Source of the DNA: Streptomyces sp. WMMC940
Lineage (GTDB): Bacteria; Actinomycetota; Actinomycetes; Streptomycetales; Streptomycetaceae
DNA length: 64,000 nt
Assembly (NCBI RefSeq): GCF_027460265.1
Contig: NZ_JAPZBC010000001.1
Location: forward strand, 2,941,501 to 3,005,500
Direction: 5' to 3'
The translations under genes and the position numbers were made by a program. The notes beneath the pieces are model-generated. The model ran no database searches, was not told the DNA's origin, and saw only the letters and a list, made by a program, of their open reading frames with translations. This document shows positions 1 to 8,864 of the stretch, one piece after another. Positions within the stretch are counted from its first letter, which is position 1, and every line of letters begins with the position of its first letter.

Positions 1-948
1 GGCGGCCGGCCGGGCCGCGGGGTCCTTGCGCAGCAGCTGCATCACCAGCGTGCCGAAGGCGCCGGAACCGCGCGCCGGGACCTGGGGTTCCGCGGAGAGT
101 ACGGCCTGAAGCGTGGCAGGGATGTGCGAGCGCCGGTACGGGGACATGCCCTCGACGGCCGCGTACAGCACCACGCCCAGCGACCACAGGTCCGACTCCG
201 GACCCGGCCGCTGGCCCAGCACCCGCTCCGGGGCGATGTACTCGGGCGAGCCGACGAACGCGCCGGTCTCGGTGAGGCCCTGCTCGCCCTCGACCTGGGC
301 GATGCCGAAGTCGGTGAGCACGACCCGGTCGCCGCGCCCCAGCAGGACGTTGTCCGGCTTCACGTCGCGGTGCAGCACGCCCGCCTCGTGCGCGGCGGAC
401 AGCGCGCCGAGGACGGCGAGGCCGATCCTCGCGGCCTCACGCACGTCCAGCGTGCCCTCCTGCAGCCGGTCGCCGAGGGACTGACCGCGCACCAGCTCCA
501 TGACGATCCACGGTCTGCCGTCCTCCATGACGACGTCGTGCATCGTGACGACGGAGGGGTGGTCGATCCGGGCGGCGGCTCGAGCCTCGCGTTGCATGCG
601 CAGATGGACGTTCTCGCGCTCCCGCTCGCCCAAGTGCTCGGGGACGCGCGGCTCCTTGACCGCCACGTCCCGGTCGACGACCTCGTCGTGCGCGCGCCAG
701 ACGGTGCCCATGCCGCCGTGCCCGAGACGGGAGACGAGCCGGTAGCGCCCACCGATGACGCGTCCCGCCTCCGGGTCGGCCACAGGCGCCGCCGGTGTGC
801 CCGTCACCTGCCGGCTCGGCGCCGGATACGGCGTACCGGGACCGGAGTGCCGCGGCCCGGACGGCGGTGGCCCGGCAGGCCGCGGTGCCTGCGGTGGGCG
901 GAGTGCGTAACTGGTGGGCTCGTTCGCCCGTCCCCCGTCTTTCGTCAT
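1..948 (-). CDS. Ser/Thr protein kinase, C-terminal part cut off by the window edge
   Basis: The first 316 codons of a Hanks-type (PknB-like) kinase are visible and the frame is still open at base 1. After a Pro-rich leader of about 65 residues come a glycine loop (GHGGMGTVW), the VAVKE lysine, PWIVMELV hinge, HRDVKPDN catalytic loop (bases about 350-375), LTDFGIAQ, the APE-equivalent SPEYIAPER and SDLWSLG, so the domain should be active. ATG at 948 follows AGGA; an in-frame GTG lies two codons upstream. Whether it carries the transmembrane helix and ectodomain of its three upstream neighbours lies outside the window. It is last in a same-strand array, 70 bp after the preceding kinase gene, so co-transcription is possible. 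The substrate is unknown. Confidence 0.93.
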   Translation of the reverse strand, partial: MTKDGGRANEPTSYALRPPQAPRPAGPPPSGPRHSGPGTPYPAPSRQVTGTPAAPVADPEAGRVIGGRYRLVSRLGHGGMGTVWRAHDEVVDRDVAVKEPRVPEHLGERERENVHLRMQREARAAARIDHPSVVTMHDVVMEDGRPWIVMELVRGQSLGDRLQEGTLDVREAARIGLAVLGALSAAHEAGVLHRDVKPDNVLLGRGDRVVLTDFGIAQVEGEQGLTETGAFVGSPEYIAPERVLGQRPGPESDLWSLGVVLYAAVEGMSPYRRSHIPATLQAVLSAEPQVPARGSGAFGTLVMQLLRKDPAARPAA

Positions 949-1018
949 GCTCACATCCTGACGAACAGCGTTTGCCATCGCCACCGCCGGAGTTGAGCGA
1001 TGCAGAGCCGTGACAGAG

Positions 1019-2599
1019 TCAGCTCGCCGAGGGCTGGAAGCTCTGCACCATTTTGTCGAAGCGCTGCCGGGTCGTGGCCCACTCCTCCGCCGGGCTGGAC
1101 ATGTAGAGCGCGTACTCGGTGCCGTCGTCGCCGTAGTAGACCTGGTCGATGGCACGCCGCTCCCCCGCGTTGTTCCTGGTCTCGGTCCAGGTGAACTCCC
1201 ACAGGGCGGAATTCTCCTGGTCCCGGAAGGTGTTCTGGTCCAGCCGCACCCGCTGGTACTCCGGCAGCCGCGTCCTGACGGTCTTCTCGACGTCGAGCAT
1301 GTGCATGTACGGGTTCTCGAAGTCGGGCGTCGGGTCGATGCTGATGCGGATGAGCCGGCGGCCGTCGTCGGGGGTGTAGTCGATCTGGTCGCCGTCCCTC
1401 TGGCGCGTCCAGCCCTCGGGTACGAGCAGGCTGAAGCCCTCGGGATCCCGTACCCGCTGCCACTTCTCCCCGTCCGCGGGCTTCGGAGTGGAGCCCGGGG
1501 CCGAGACGGAGGATCCGGCGTCGTCGGTGGTGGCGCTCCCGCCACCGGAGCCGTACTGCAGGGCGAGGAATCCGGCGGCGCCGCCTGCCACGGCGGCGAG
1601 GACGGCCACGACCAGCGCCCGGCGCCAGACGCCGGAACGTTTCGGCGCGGAGGCGGGAGCCGGGGCGGGCGTCGGCCCGGTGAGCAGTGCGGTCGCCGCC
1701 CGCCGGGCCTCCGGATCCACCGTCTGGGTCGGCACGTACGCCTGCGCCGCTCTGGGCCGGCGCCCCTCCATCGCCTCCAGCAGCATCCGCTCGGCCTCGT
1801 CGGCCGGTGGCCGCTGCTCTGGCTCCTTGCGCAGCAGCGCGGAGATGACGGGCTCCAGCGCTCCGGCGTGCCGGGCGGGCGGGTGTTCCTCGGTCACCAC
1901 GGCCTGCATCGTGGACAGCGGTGAGGTGCGCCGGAACGGCGAGTTCCCCTCCACCGCCGAGTAGAGGGTGGCGCCCAGGGACCACAGGTCGGAGGCCGAC
2001 CCGGGATCGCCGCCCCGGACCCGCTCGGGGGCCAGGTAGTCGATGGAGCCGACGAGTTCACCCGTCCTGGTGATGGTCGAGTCGCCCTCGATCGCGGCGA
2101 TGCCGAAGTCGGTGAGGAGGACCCGCCCGTCGGAGGCGAGCAGCACGTTTCCGGGCTTCACGTCGCGGTGCAGCACCCCGGCGGCGTGCGCGGCGCGCAG
2201 GGCCCCGAGAACGTGCAGCCCGATCCGGGCGGCCTCGGCCGGTTCGATACGGCCCGACTCCTTGGCCGCCTCGGCGAGTGACGGCCCGTCGACGTACTGC
2301 ATCACGATCCACGGCCGGCCGTCGTACTCCAGTACGTCGTGGACGGTGACAACGTTGGGGTGGCTGATCCGGGCTGCGGCGCGGGCCTCCTTCTGGGTGC
2401 GCGCGTGCAGCACCGTGCGGTCCGCCTCGGACACGTACAGACCGGCGGTCAGTTCCTTGACGGCGACCGTCCGGTGGAGGACTTCGTCCTGCGCGCGCCA
2501 GACCTTTCCCATGCCTCCGCGGCCGATGCTCTCGGTCAGTCGGTACCGGCCTGCCAGCAGGAGTCCCGCTGCCGTACCCGCGCTCTGTGCGTGTTCCAC
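1019..2599 (-). CDS. Membrane Ser/Thr protein kinase with extracytoplasmic domain
   Basis: 526 residues. The kinase domain spans about residues 18-280: glycine loop IGRGGMGKVW (25-34), Lys48, HRDVKPGN with Asp146, DFG 164-166, and SDLWSLG near 203-209. All catalytic residues are present, so this is a functional eukaryotic-type kinase. A Pro/Ala linker leads to one membrane helix (about 328-347). The C-terminal part of about 150 residues is outside the cell and opens with a DPEGFSLLVPEGW motif. It is not a PASTA repeat. The same module ends the two kinase-like proteins encoded upstream, so the domain probably senses or binds something at the cell surface (inference). ATG at 2599 is the first in frame. 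The gene lies 146 bp after the pseudokinase gene. Confidence 0.95.
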   Translation of the reverse strand: MEHAQSAGTAAGLLLAGRYRLTESIGRGGMGKVWRAQDEVLHRTVAVKELTAGLYVSEADRTVLHARTQKEARAAARISHPNVVTVHDVLEYDGRPWIVMQYVDGPSLAEAAKESGRIEPAEAARIGLHVLGALRAAHAAGVLHRDVKPGNVLLASDGRVLLTDFGIAAIEGDSTITRTGELVGSIDYLAPERVRGGDPGSASDLWSLGATLYSAVEGNSPFRRTSPLSTMQAVVTEEHPPARHAGALEPVISALLRKEPEQRPPADEAERMLLEAMEGRRPRAAQAYVPTQTVDPEARRAATALLTGPTPAPAPASAPKRSGVWRRALVVAVLAAVAGGAAGFLALQYGSGGGSATTDDAGSSVSAPGSTPKPADGEKWQRVRDPEGFSLLVPEGWTRQRDGDQIDYTPDDGRRLIRISIDPTPDFENPYMHMLDVEKTVRTRLPEYQRVRLDQNTFRDQENSALWEFTWTETRNNAGERRAIDQVYYGDDGTEYALYMSSPAEEWATTRQRFDKMVQSFQPSAS

Positions 2600-2745
2600 G
2601 TGTTCCGCCCCGTTCCTTGGATTCCCAGGTTACGGAGGGGAGGTACGTACACGGAACCTGGGGCGGCTCAGTAACTCGCACCGTGATGTGACGGTTGCGG
2701 CGCGCGGTCGGGGGCGGAGGGACGGCGGGGGCCGGCCCTCCGGGG

Positions 2746-5700
2746 TCAACTCCGGGCGCTGTAGGCGGTCATGGCCTGCTGGTAGATCTCGGTGACCTTG
2801 TCCCGCTGGTCCTCGGGGCCGATCACCTGCAGCACGTGGTACCTGTCGCCGACGATCATGGCGAGATTGCGGACGTACACCTCGCGGCCGGTGCTGTCCT
2901 GCCAGGTGAACTGGCCCTCCGCCATGGCCTGCTTGCCCACGTCGATCCGGCGCAGTCCGGAAGCCGTCGACCAGGACGAGTCCCGGAAGGGCTGGAGCTC
3001 CCGCTCCTTGTCGCGCTGGTACGCCATCGGGTCGGAGCCGTTCGCCCCGACGGTGTCCCGGCCCGGGACCACGATGAGCGTGAAGTTCCCGCCGCCGTAT
3101 CGGACCTGGCCGCTGTCGTTGACCGGGCTGCGCCGCCAGGTCTTGTCGACGCCGATCCGGAAACCCTCGGGGTCCACGCGCACGACGTAGCCGTCGGCGA
3201 GGTCCACGGCGGGCGCGGAGGTCTGCGCCCCCTTCCCGTCGGGCGACGGGTCACCGCCGGCCTCACCGGCCGGGTCCTCCGGCCGGTCCGGCCCCCGGGA
3301 CGAGGACGAGGCGGGCTGCGAGGACGGCGCGGACCCGGGGCCGGTCCGGGGCATGAACAGCACGGCGTAGGCGATGGCGGCGGCGAGCGCGAGCAGGATC
3401 AGGAGGAGCAGCGTCCGGCCCAGTGAGCGCGGACTGCGCGCCGGCCGCTCGCGGGGTTCACCGGGCCCCCCGGGCTCCCTGGACTCCCTGGGCTTCTTGT
3501 GGCGGTGCCGGCCCCGGAGTTCGGCGGAGCCGCCGCGCCGCCGGCGGACCAGCTCGCCCCTGCGCCGCACCACGGGGAGGCGGGTGCCGTCGACGGAGGG
3601 CAGCGGGACCACCTCGGTGCCCGCGTCCGGTTCCGGGGCTGAGCGGACGAGCGAACGCAGCCAGCCGCGCAGCTCCTCGAAGTCCGGCCGCTCGGTGGGG
3701 TCCTGACGCAGCAGCGACTCCACGACCGGACGCAGCGGTCCGCACTCCTCGGCGAACGCCGGCGGTTCCGCGCACACCAGCTGGACCAGCTCGACCGAAC
3801 TCTCCTCCGGGTACGGGGCATGGCCCTGCACGGCGCGGTAGAGCAGAGCTCCGAGCGCCCACAGGTCGGTGGCCGGGCCGATGGGCGGGGCCAGCTGCCA
3901 GTTCTCGTGGACCGGGCCGGCCTGCTCCGGTGCCCAGCGCTCGGTGACCGCTCCGACGACCGCGATCCGGGTCTGGCGGGCGCGCTCGGCGGCGAGGGGC
4001 GTCGTGGGACCTCGGTAGGGCGCCGGGGCCGCTCCGGCGGCGACGACCTCGTCCCAGCGGCCTGCGGGGACGGGTCGCGTACCGGTGTCCGCGTCGCTCC
4101 CCCGCCGGGCGTCGGCGCGCAGGGCATCGCGGGCGCTGCCACCGTACGCGGCTGTGCTGCCACCGGCGGGGAGCGGGGCGGCGCCGTCCGAGGCGGGGCC
4201 GTCGCGCCAGACGCCGGCGAGCCGGACCCGGCGGGGACCGCCGGGCGGGTCCTCGTGCGGACCGCCGTAGGGGCCGCCGTCCGGGTCGTCGTGCTCGTCG
4301 GCGTCATCGACCTCTTCGGCGTCCGCGGGCCGCGACCACCACTGCGGGGCGGGCGCTCCGGCTCGGGGAGCGGGCAGGGCCGGACCGGGCCGGAGCGGGG
4401 GCACCGCGGCGCCGGAGGACGTCCCGGCCCCCTCGGGTGCGTCCCACTCGTCCCTCACGCCTGGGTGGTGCAGCCGGTCGATGCCGTCCGTCGCACGGCC
4501 CGCGGGCGGCAGCGCGCTCCGGTCGCCGCGCTCGTCGCGGCCGTGCACGCCGGTCGGGCCGTCGCCGGACGGCCGCCCGGTGCCGTCGGGCTCACCGGGG
4601 ACGGGGCCGGCCACGGCGTGGCCGTGGGGCCGGACGGCCTCGCCCGCGCCGTGGACGCCCACGCCGGCCGCGGCCTGCCACCAGCGGTCCTCGGAACCGG
4701 CCGCGGGTCCGGCGTCATCGCTGCCGAAGGGACCGCCGCCCTCGGCGGTACGCCGTTCGCCGGCCCCGGGACCGCCCCCGGAAGGAACGCCCGTGGAGCC
4801 GGGGTCACCGCCGCCGGGCAGGGCCCACCGGCTTTCGTGCGGACCGGCGCCGCGACCGCCGTCGCCGGCCCGGTCCCGGTCGCCCTCGTCGCGGGCCGAC
4901 CCCTGCCGGTTCTCCTCACTGAGCCGGGCGGCGGCACGGGCGCCCGCCCGGTAGGCGGCGATCGCACCGGCCCGTGCGGCGCGTGCGTCGTCCGGCCCGC
5001 CGCCGAATCCGTAGCCGTACGCGGGAGGGGCGTACCGGTCCACCGCGCCGCCGGGTCCGGGGACGACCGGTCCGGGCACCCGGTCCGGCGGGGACGGGGG
5101 TGCGGGCAGACGCTCGGGGGACGGCCGACCCCGGTGGGGCTCCGTCGCGTCCGTCCCCCGGCCCGGGGGCTCCTGACCGCCGTGGCCCAGCGGAGCCGGC
5201 CCCGCCTCGTACGGCGGCGCACAGGGCGCGTACGGCGGATCCGCCGGCTCGGCCTCCTCGACCTCGGCGACGGGGTCCGGGACCGGCGCGTACCCGCACA
5301 GGGCCTCCTCCGCCGCGCCCGCCGCGAGTCCCGTCAGCACGACACGGCCGTCGTCGCACACGAGCACCGTGCGGACCGTGATGTTCCGGTGGGTCCAGCC
5401 GTGCGCGTGGAGGGCGCGCAGGGCCGTCAGCACGTCCGAGCCGATCTCCGCCGCCCGGTACGGGTTCAGCGGCCTCTCGGCCAGCAGCGCGGCGAGCGGC
5501 CGTGCGGCGACCAGCTCACTGACGATCCACAGCGACCCGTCCTCGGCGAACACGTCGAAGACCTGGTCGAGCCGTGGGTGGTCGGGGATCTGCGCGGCGG
5601 CCTGCGCCGCCTCGACGGCGCGCCGCACCGCCGGGTCGGTCGGTCGGCGGGTGGTGCGCCCCGCGGCCCGGCGCGGCGGGGGAACGCCGGTGCCACCCCG

Positions 5701-5871
5701 GTCGTCGAGCACCTCCGCCTCGACGACCTCGGGCAACGGGACCTGCCGGACGAGGACTTCCTGGCCGCTGTAGGTGTCGAAGGCGCGCGTCTCGACGAGT
5801 TCGTACTCGTCGGAAGGCGGCAGGGGAAGCCGATAGCGGTCGGCCAGCACCCTTCCCGCGTAGTCGTCCAC
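2746..5871 (-). CDS. Membrane-bound pseudokinase with large disordered insertion
   Basis: 1041 residues from a GTG at 5871 preceded by GGGGAGG; a longer frame exists upstream but lacks such a site. The N-lobe begins like the neighbouring kinases, but the glycine loop is absent, the VAVK lysine is Arg42 (VLVRQV), HRD is HRN (Asn163) and DFG has become GLA (181-183). Every phosphotransfer motif is therefore lost. A Pro/Gly/Asp-rich segment of roughly 480 residues (about 205-690) splits the fold. The C-lobe then resumes with ATDLWALGALLY. A basic stretch, one membrane helix (LLLLILLALAAAIAYAVLF) and an ectodomain starting DPEGFRIGV follow, homologous to that of the downstream kinase. By family knowledge such proteins act as scaffolds or allosteric partners; that role here is inference. 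The frame is open throughout, with no sign of decay. Confidence 0.9.
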   Translation of the reverse strand: MDDYAGRVLADRYRLPLPPSDEYELVETRAFDTYSGQEVLVRQVPLPEVVEAEVLDDRGGTGVPPPRRAAGRTTRRPTDPAVRRAVEAAQAAAQIPDHPRLDQVFDVFAEDGSLWIVSELVAARPLAALLAERPLNPYRAAEIGSDVLTALRALHAHGWTHRNITVRTVLVCDDGRVVLTGLAAGAAEEALCGYAPVPDPVAEVEEAEPADPPYAPCAPPYEAGPAPLGHGGQEPPGRGTDATEPHRGRPSPERLPAPPSPPDRVPGPVVPGPGGAVDRYAPPAYGYGFGGGPDDARAARAGAIAAYRAGARAAARLSEENRQGSARDEGDRDRAGDGGRGAGPHESRWALPGGGDPGSTGVPSGGGPGAGERRTAEGGGPFGSDDAGPAAGSEDRWWQAAAGVGVHGAGEAVRPHGHAVAGPVPGEPDGTGRPSGDGPTGVHGRDERGDRSALPPAGRATDGIDRLHHPGVRDEWDAPEGAGTSSGAAVPPLRPGPALPAPRAGAPAPQWWSRPADAEEVDDADEHDDPDGGPYGGPHEDPPGGPRRVRLAGVWRDGPASDGAAPLPAGGSTAAYGGSARDALRADARRGSDADTGTRPVPAGRWDEVVAAGAAPAPYRGPTTPLAAERARQTRIAVVGAVTERWAPEQAGPVHENWQLAPPIGPATDLWALGALLYRAVQGHAPYPEESSVELVQLVCAEPPAFAEECGPLRPVVESLLRQDPTERPDFEELRGWLRSLVRSAPEPDAGTEVVPLPSVDGTRLPVVRRRGELVRRRRGGSAELRGRHRHKKPRESREPGGPGEPRERPARSPRSLGRTLLLLILLALAAAIAYAVLFMPRTGPGSAPSSQPASSSSRGPDRPEDPAGEAGGDPSPDGKGAQTSAPAVDLADGYVVRVDPEGFRIGVDKTWRRSPVNDSGQVRYGGGNFTLIVVPGRDTVGANGSDPMAYQRDKERELQPFRDSSWSTASGLRRIDVGKQAMAEGQFTWQDSTGREVYVRNLAMIVGDRYHVLQVIGPEDQRDKVTEIYQQAMTAYSARS

Positions 5872-6124
5872 GACGCCTCCCCACCAGCGTGCAGCATTCC
5901 CGGCCCGGTTGTCCCCCTGCCCGTCGGTGGGGTCTCCCACCGGGCGTGCTCGGACCGGTGCCACGGTCGATCGTGTGCGCGGCCCTGGTCGTCAGAACCC
6001 CGCCCCCGGTCCCCGGGGACCGCACGAACCATCAATTCCGGTCACTCACCGGCCTCTTGCGGCTGCGCACGGTCCACGACCTCTCACGATACGTGGCGTG
6101 CCCGGTCCTCGGGGGCGAACCACC

Positions 6125-8701
6125 TCAGTCCTTCGGGGCGAACGTGGCGAACGCCGTCTTGCGCAGCGTGCTGCACTCGGTGCCGTCCCATTCGCCCGCC
6201 TTGCAGCTGATCATGATCGAGTAGCCGTGGCGGGCATCGACCTTGAAGCCGCGGTTGAGCACGCGCACCCGCTGGCCGCCCTGGTTCCGCTCGAAGCTCC
6301 AGTCCGCGACGGTCGGATAGCCCCTGTACTCGACGGGCTTGATCCCGAGGTGCTCGTAACCGCTGCTGCTGCCCCTCACCGCGAACAGCGCGGCGTTCCA
6401 GGCGGCCGCGGCGTCGCCCTTGGGGCTGTCGGTGAAGTCGACCTGGACGCGCGGGAAACCGCCGTCCGCACTGAAGATCGCACCCGAGTTCTGACCGGCG
6501 GTACCGGTGCGGCGGAACGACTTCGGCATCGCCATGGTGAAGTGGAACTGATCGCTCGAAACCATTGCGTACCCGGCGGGGAGTGCGCTCCCCGCGGGGG
6601 CTCCGGGGTCCGTGCCGCCGGACGGCTGCGCCCCGCCCGTGTCCGTGCTCCCGTCGTCCTTGCCGGCGTCGCCCGTGGGCCGGCCGTGGCCCTCGCCCGG
6701 GTCGCTGCCGCTGCCGCCGGTGGCACCGCCGTCGTCCTCGGCGTCGCCGCCCGCGGCGCTCCCGGCGGAGGTGGTGTCGCTCTTCGGCTTGTTCTGCCCG
6801 CCCTTGTCCTCGTCCCCGCCCAGCGCGACGACGAGCACGGTGGACAGGATCGCGAGCGCGGCGACGACCGCGACGACCACCAGTGTGCGGCGGGGCACCA
6901 CGTCGGTGAGCGGCGCCCGCACGGGCGTCGTCCGGGTGGCCGCGGGCACCGTCGGGGGCTTGGCGGCGGTTTCCTTGCCCTCGGTCTGCCCGGCCTCGCT
7001 CTTCGCCGCGTTCCGTACGGAGCGCAGCGCGCCGCGTACCCGCTCGGCCGCCGCGTCCGTGACCTCCCTGGCCCGGTCCCGGGTGGGGACGGCCGGCTCG
7101 GGCGGGACGGGCGGCAGGGCCACGACGCGGGTCGACTCCGGCGAGGGCTCCGTCTCCGCCGGGCGCTCGGGGGCGTCGACCACGTTCCGCAGCAGCGCCC
7201 GGGCGCCGGCGTCGTCGAGCCGCTGCGCCGGGTCCTTGGCCAGCAGGCCGTAGATGACCTCCTCCAGCGGCCCGGCGTTCTTCGGCGGATCGAGCGGCTC
7301 GGTCATCACGGCGGTGAGCGTCGCGATGGCCGAACCCTTGTCGTACGGGGGGCAGCCCTCCACGCTCGCGTACAGCAGACCTCCCAGCGACCAGAGGTCG
7401 GCGGCCGGACCGGGCTTGTGGCCCCGGGCGCGCTCCGGGGAGATGTACGAGGGCGCGCCGACGAGCATGCCGGTGGAGGTGATCGAGGGATCGCCCTCGA
7501 CCTGGGCGATGCCGAAGTCGGTGAGCACGACCCGGCCGTCCGACGAGATGAGGACGTTGGACGGCTTCACATCGCGGTGAAGGATGCCCTCGCGGTGCGC
7601 GGAGCGCAGGACGTCGAGGACGGCCAGACCGACCTCGGCGGCCCGCCGGGGCGTCAGGAGGCCGTCCTCACGGATGGCCTCGGCGAGGGACTTGCCCTCG
7701 ACGAGCTCCATCACGATCCACGGGCGGTCGTCCTCGTCGACGACGTCGTAGACCGTGACGGCCCCGGTGTTGCGGATCCGGGCGATCGCCTTCGCCTCGC
7801 GCAGGGTACGGGTGATGAGGCGGCGCTTCTCGTCCTCGTCGATGCTGTTCGGGAAGCGCAGTTCCTTCACGGCGACCGTGCGGCCGAGCGTCTCGTCGTC
7901 GGCACGCCAGACAGTGCCCATGCCTCCGCGTCCGAGGACGCCTCCCAGCCGGTACCGGCCGGCCAACAACCGCCCCTCGGCGGTCGGTCCGCGTCGCGAC
8001 GAGGACCCCGCGGCCTTCGCCCCGCCCGCCCGGTCGGCCGGGCCTGGGCCCGCCTCCGCGGCCTTCGCGTCACCGCGCCCGGGAGCCCTCCGGCCCGCCG
8101 GTTCCCTCGCCGGGCCGCGCGCGTCCCCGCCCGCGGCGTCCTCGGGACCGGCGCGCCGCGGGTCGGGCGCGGCGTCCTCGGGAGCGCCCGCCCAGGGACC
8201 GTGGTCCGTGCCCCGCGATCCACCGTCACCGGCCGCGTCCCGCGCCGCGTCACGCTTCACCGGGTCCGCCGGGTCGGGCCGCCGGTCCGTGCTCTGTGAC
8301 CCACCGTCCTTCATCCGGTTCGCCTGCCCCGCAGTCGGTTTCGCACGCGTACCGGGGCCGGCCGCGGGGTTCGCGCCGTCGGAGCCGGGCTCGGCGCCGG
8401 CCGTGGCCCGCCCGGGCTCCGGCCCCCCGTCCGCGGCCTCGCCCATCGAACCAGTGCCACCGTCCCGCCCGCCCGGATCGGCGGCGTCGTCCGCCGCGCC
8501 GCGCGCGGAGTCCCGCGCCGTGCCCTTGTCCGCGGCCCCACCCGAACCGCCGTCACGGGAGCCGGAGCCCGCATCCGGACGTTCGGACCGCTCCGCGGCC
8601 GAACTCGCCGCGGGATCCGCGCCGGTGGCGTGTCCGCCCTCCGGCTGCGCGTCCCGAAGGGGTTCCCGTGTCGTGTCCCGCGACTGCTCCGCCTCCGACA
8701 T
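6125..8701 (-). CDS. Membrane Ser/Thr protein kinase with long disordered N-terminus
   Basis: 858 residues. ATG at 8701 follows GAGGGG at good spacing, which supports translation of the unusual 240-residue Asp/Gly/Ala/Arg-rich, low-complexity N-terminus. The kinase domain starts near 248: glycine loop GRGGMGTVW, Lys279, HRDVKPSN with Asp377, DFG 395-397, SPER and ADLWSLGG. A linker follows, then a membrane helix at about 606-627, a Gly/Asp/Ser-rich spacer and an ectodomain beginning near SSDQFHFTMAMP, with two cysteines close to the C-terminus (ISCKAGEWDGTEC) that could form a disulfide. The ectodomain resembles those of the next two genes. It is probably the head of the kinase array, 253 bp upstream of the pseudokinase gene. 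Substrates are unknown. Confidence 0.95.
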   Translation of the reverse strand: MSEAEQSRDTTREPLRDAQPEGGHATGADPAASSAAERSERPDAGSGSRDGGSGGAADKGTARDSARGAADDAADPGGRDGGTGSMGEAADGGPEPGRATAGAEPGSDGANPAAGPGTRAKPTAGQANRMKDGGSQSTDRRPDPADPVKRDAARDAAGDGGSRGTDHGPWAGAPEDAAPDPRRAGPEDAAGGDARGPAREPAGRRAPGRGDAKAAEAGPGPADRAGGAKAAGSSSRRGPTAEGRLLAGRYRLGGVLGRGGMGTVWRADDETLGRTVAVKELRFPNSIDEDEKRRLITRTLREAKAIARIRNTGAVTVYDVVDEDDRPWIVMELVEGKSLAEAIREDGLLTPRRAAEVGLAVLDVLRSAHREGILHRDVKPSNVLISSDGRVVLTDFGIAQVEGDPSITSTGMLVGAPSYISPERARGHKPGPAADLWSLGGLLYASVEGCPPYDKGSAIATLTAVMTEPLDPPKNAGPLEEVIYGLLAKDPAQRLDDAGARALLRNVVDAPERPAETEPSPESTRVVALPPVPPEPAVPTRDRAREVTDAAAERVRGALRSVRNAAKSEAGQTEGKETAAKPPTVPAATRTTPVRAPLTDVVPRRTLVVVAVVAALAILSTVLVVALGGDEDKGGQNKPKSDTTSAGSAAGGDAEDDGGATGGSGSDPGEGHGRPTGDAGKDDGSTDTGGAQPSGGTDPGAPAGSALPAGYAMVSSDQFHFTMAMPKSFRRTGTAGQNSGAIFSADGGFPRVQVDFTDSPKGDAAAAWNAALFAVRGSSSGYEHLGIKPVEYRGYPTVADWSFERNQGGQRVRVLNRGFKVDARHGYSIMISCKAGEWDGTECSTLRKTAFATFAPKD

Positions 8702-8864
8702 GCGTCCCCTCTGCGATCCCTGATCCTCGCCCGCGCCCGCCGCTCCCGCGCGATGCGGTAACCCGCCCTGGAAGAGCCCCCATTCTCTCTCACTCCGGGA
8801 CGGGTGAAGCTCCCGGGTCCACCGAGCGTCAGGAAGGCTCCGGAGAAGGGGATTCCGCAGGATC

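Noticed and set aside
3820..6210. Long plus-strand open frame opposite the pseudokinase gene
   Set aside because: Composition is Arg/Gly/Ala/Val noise typical of antisense frames in high-G/C DNA; no domain; the minus-strand protein has recognisable lobes, helix and ectodomain.
5909..8299. Long plus-strand open frame opposite the third kinase gene
   Set aside because: Pure shadow of the kinase reading frame; no start signal and no protein-like hydrophobic pattern.
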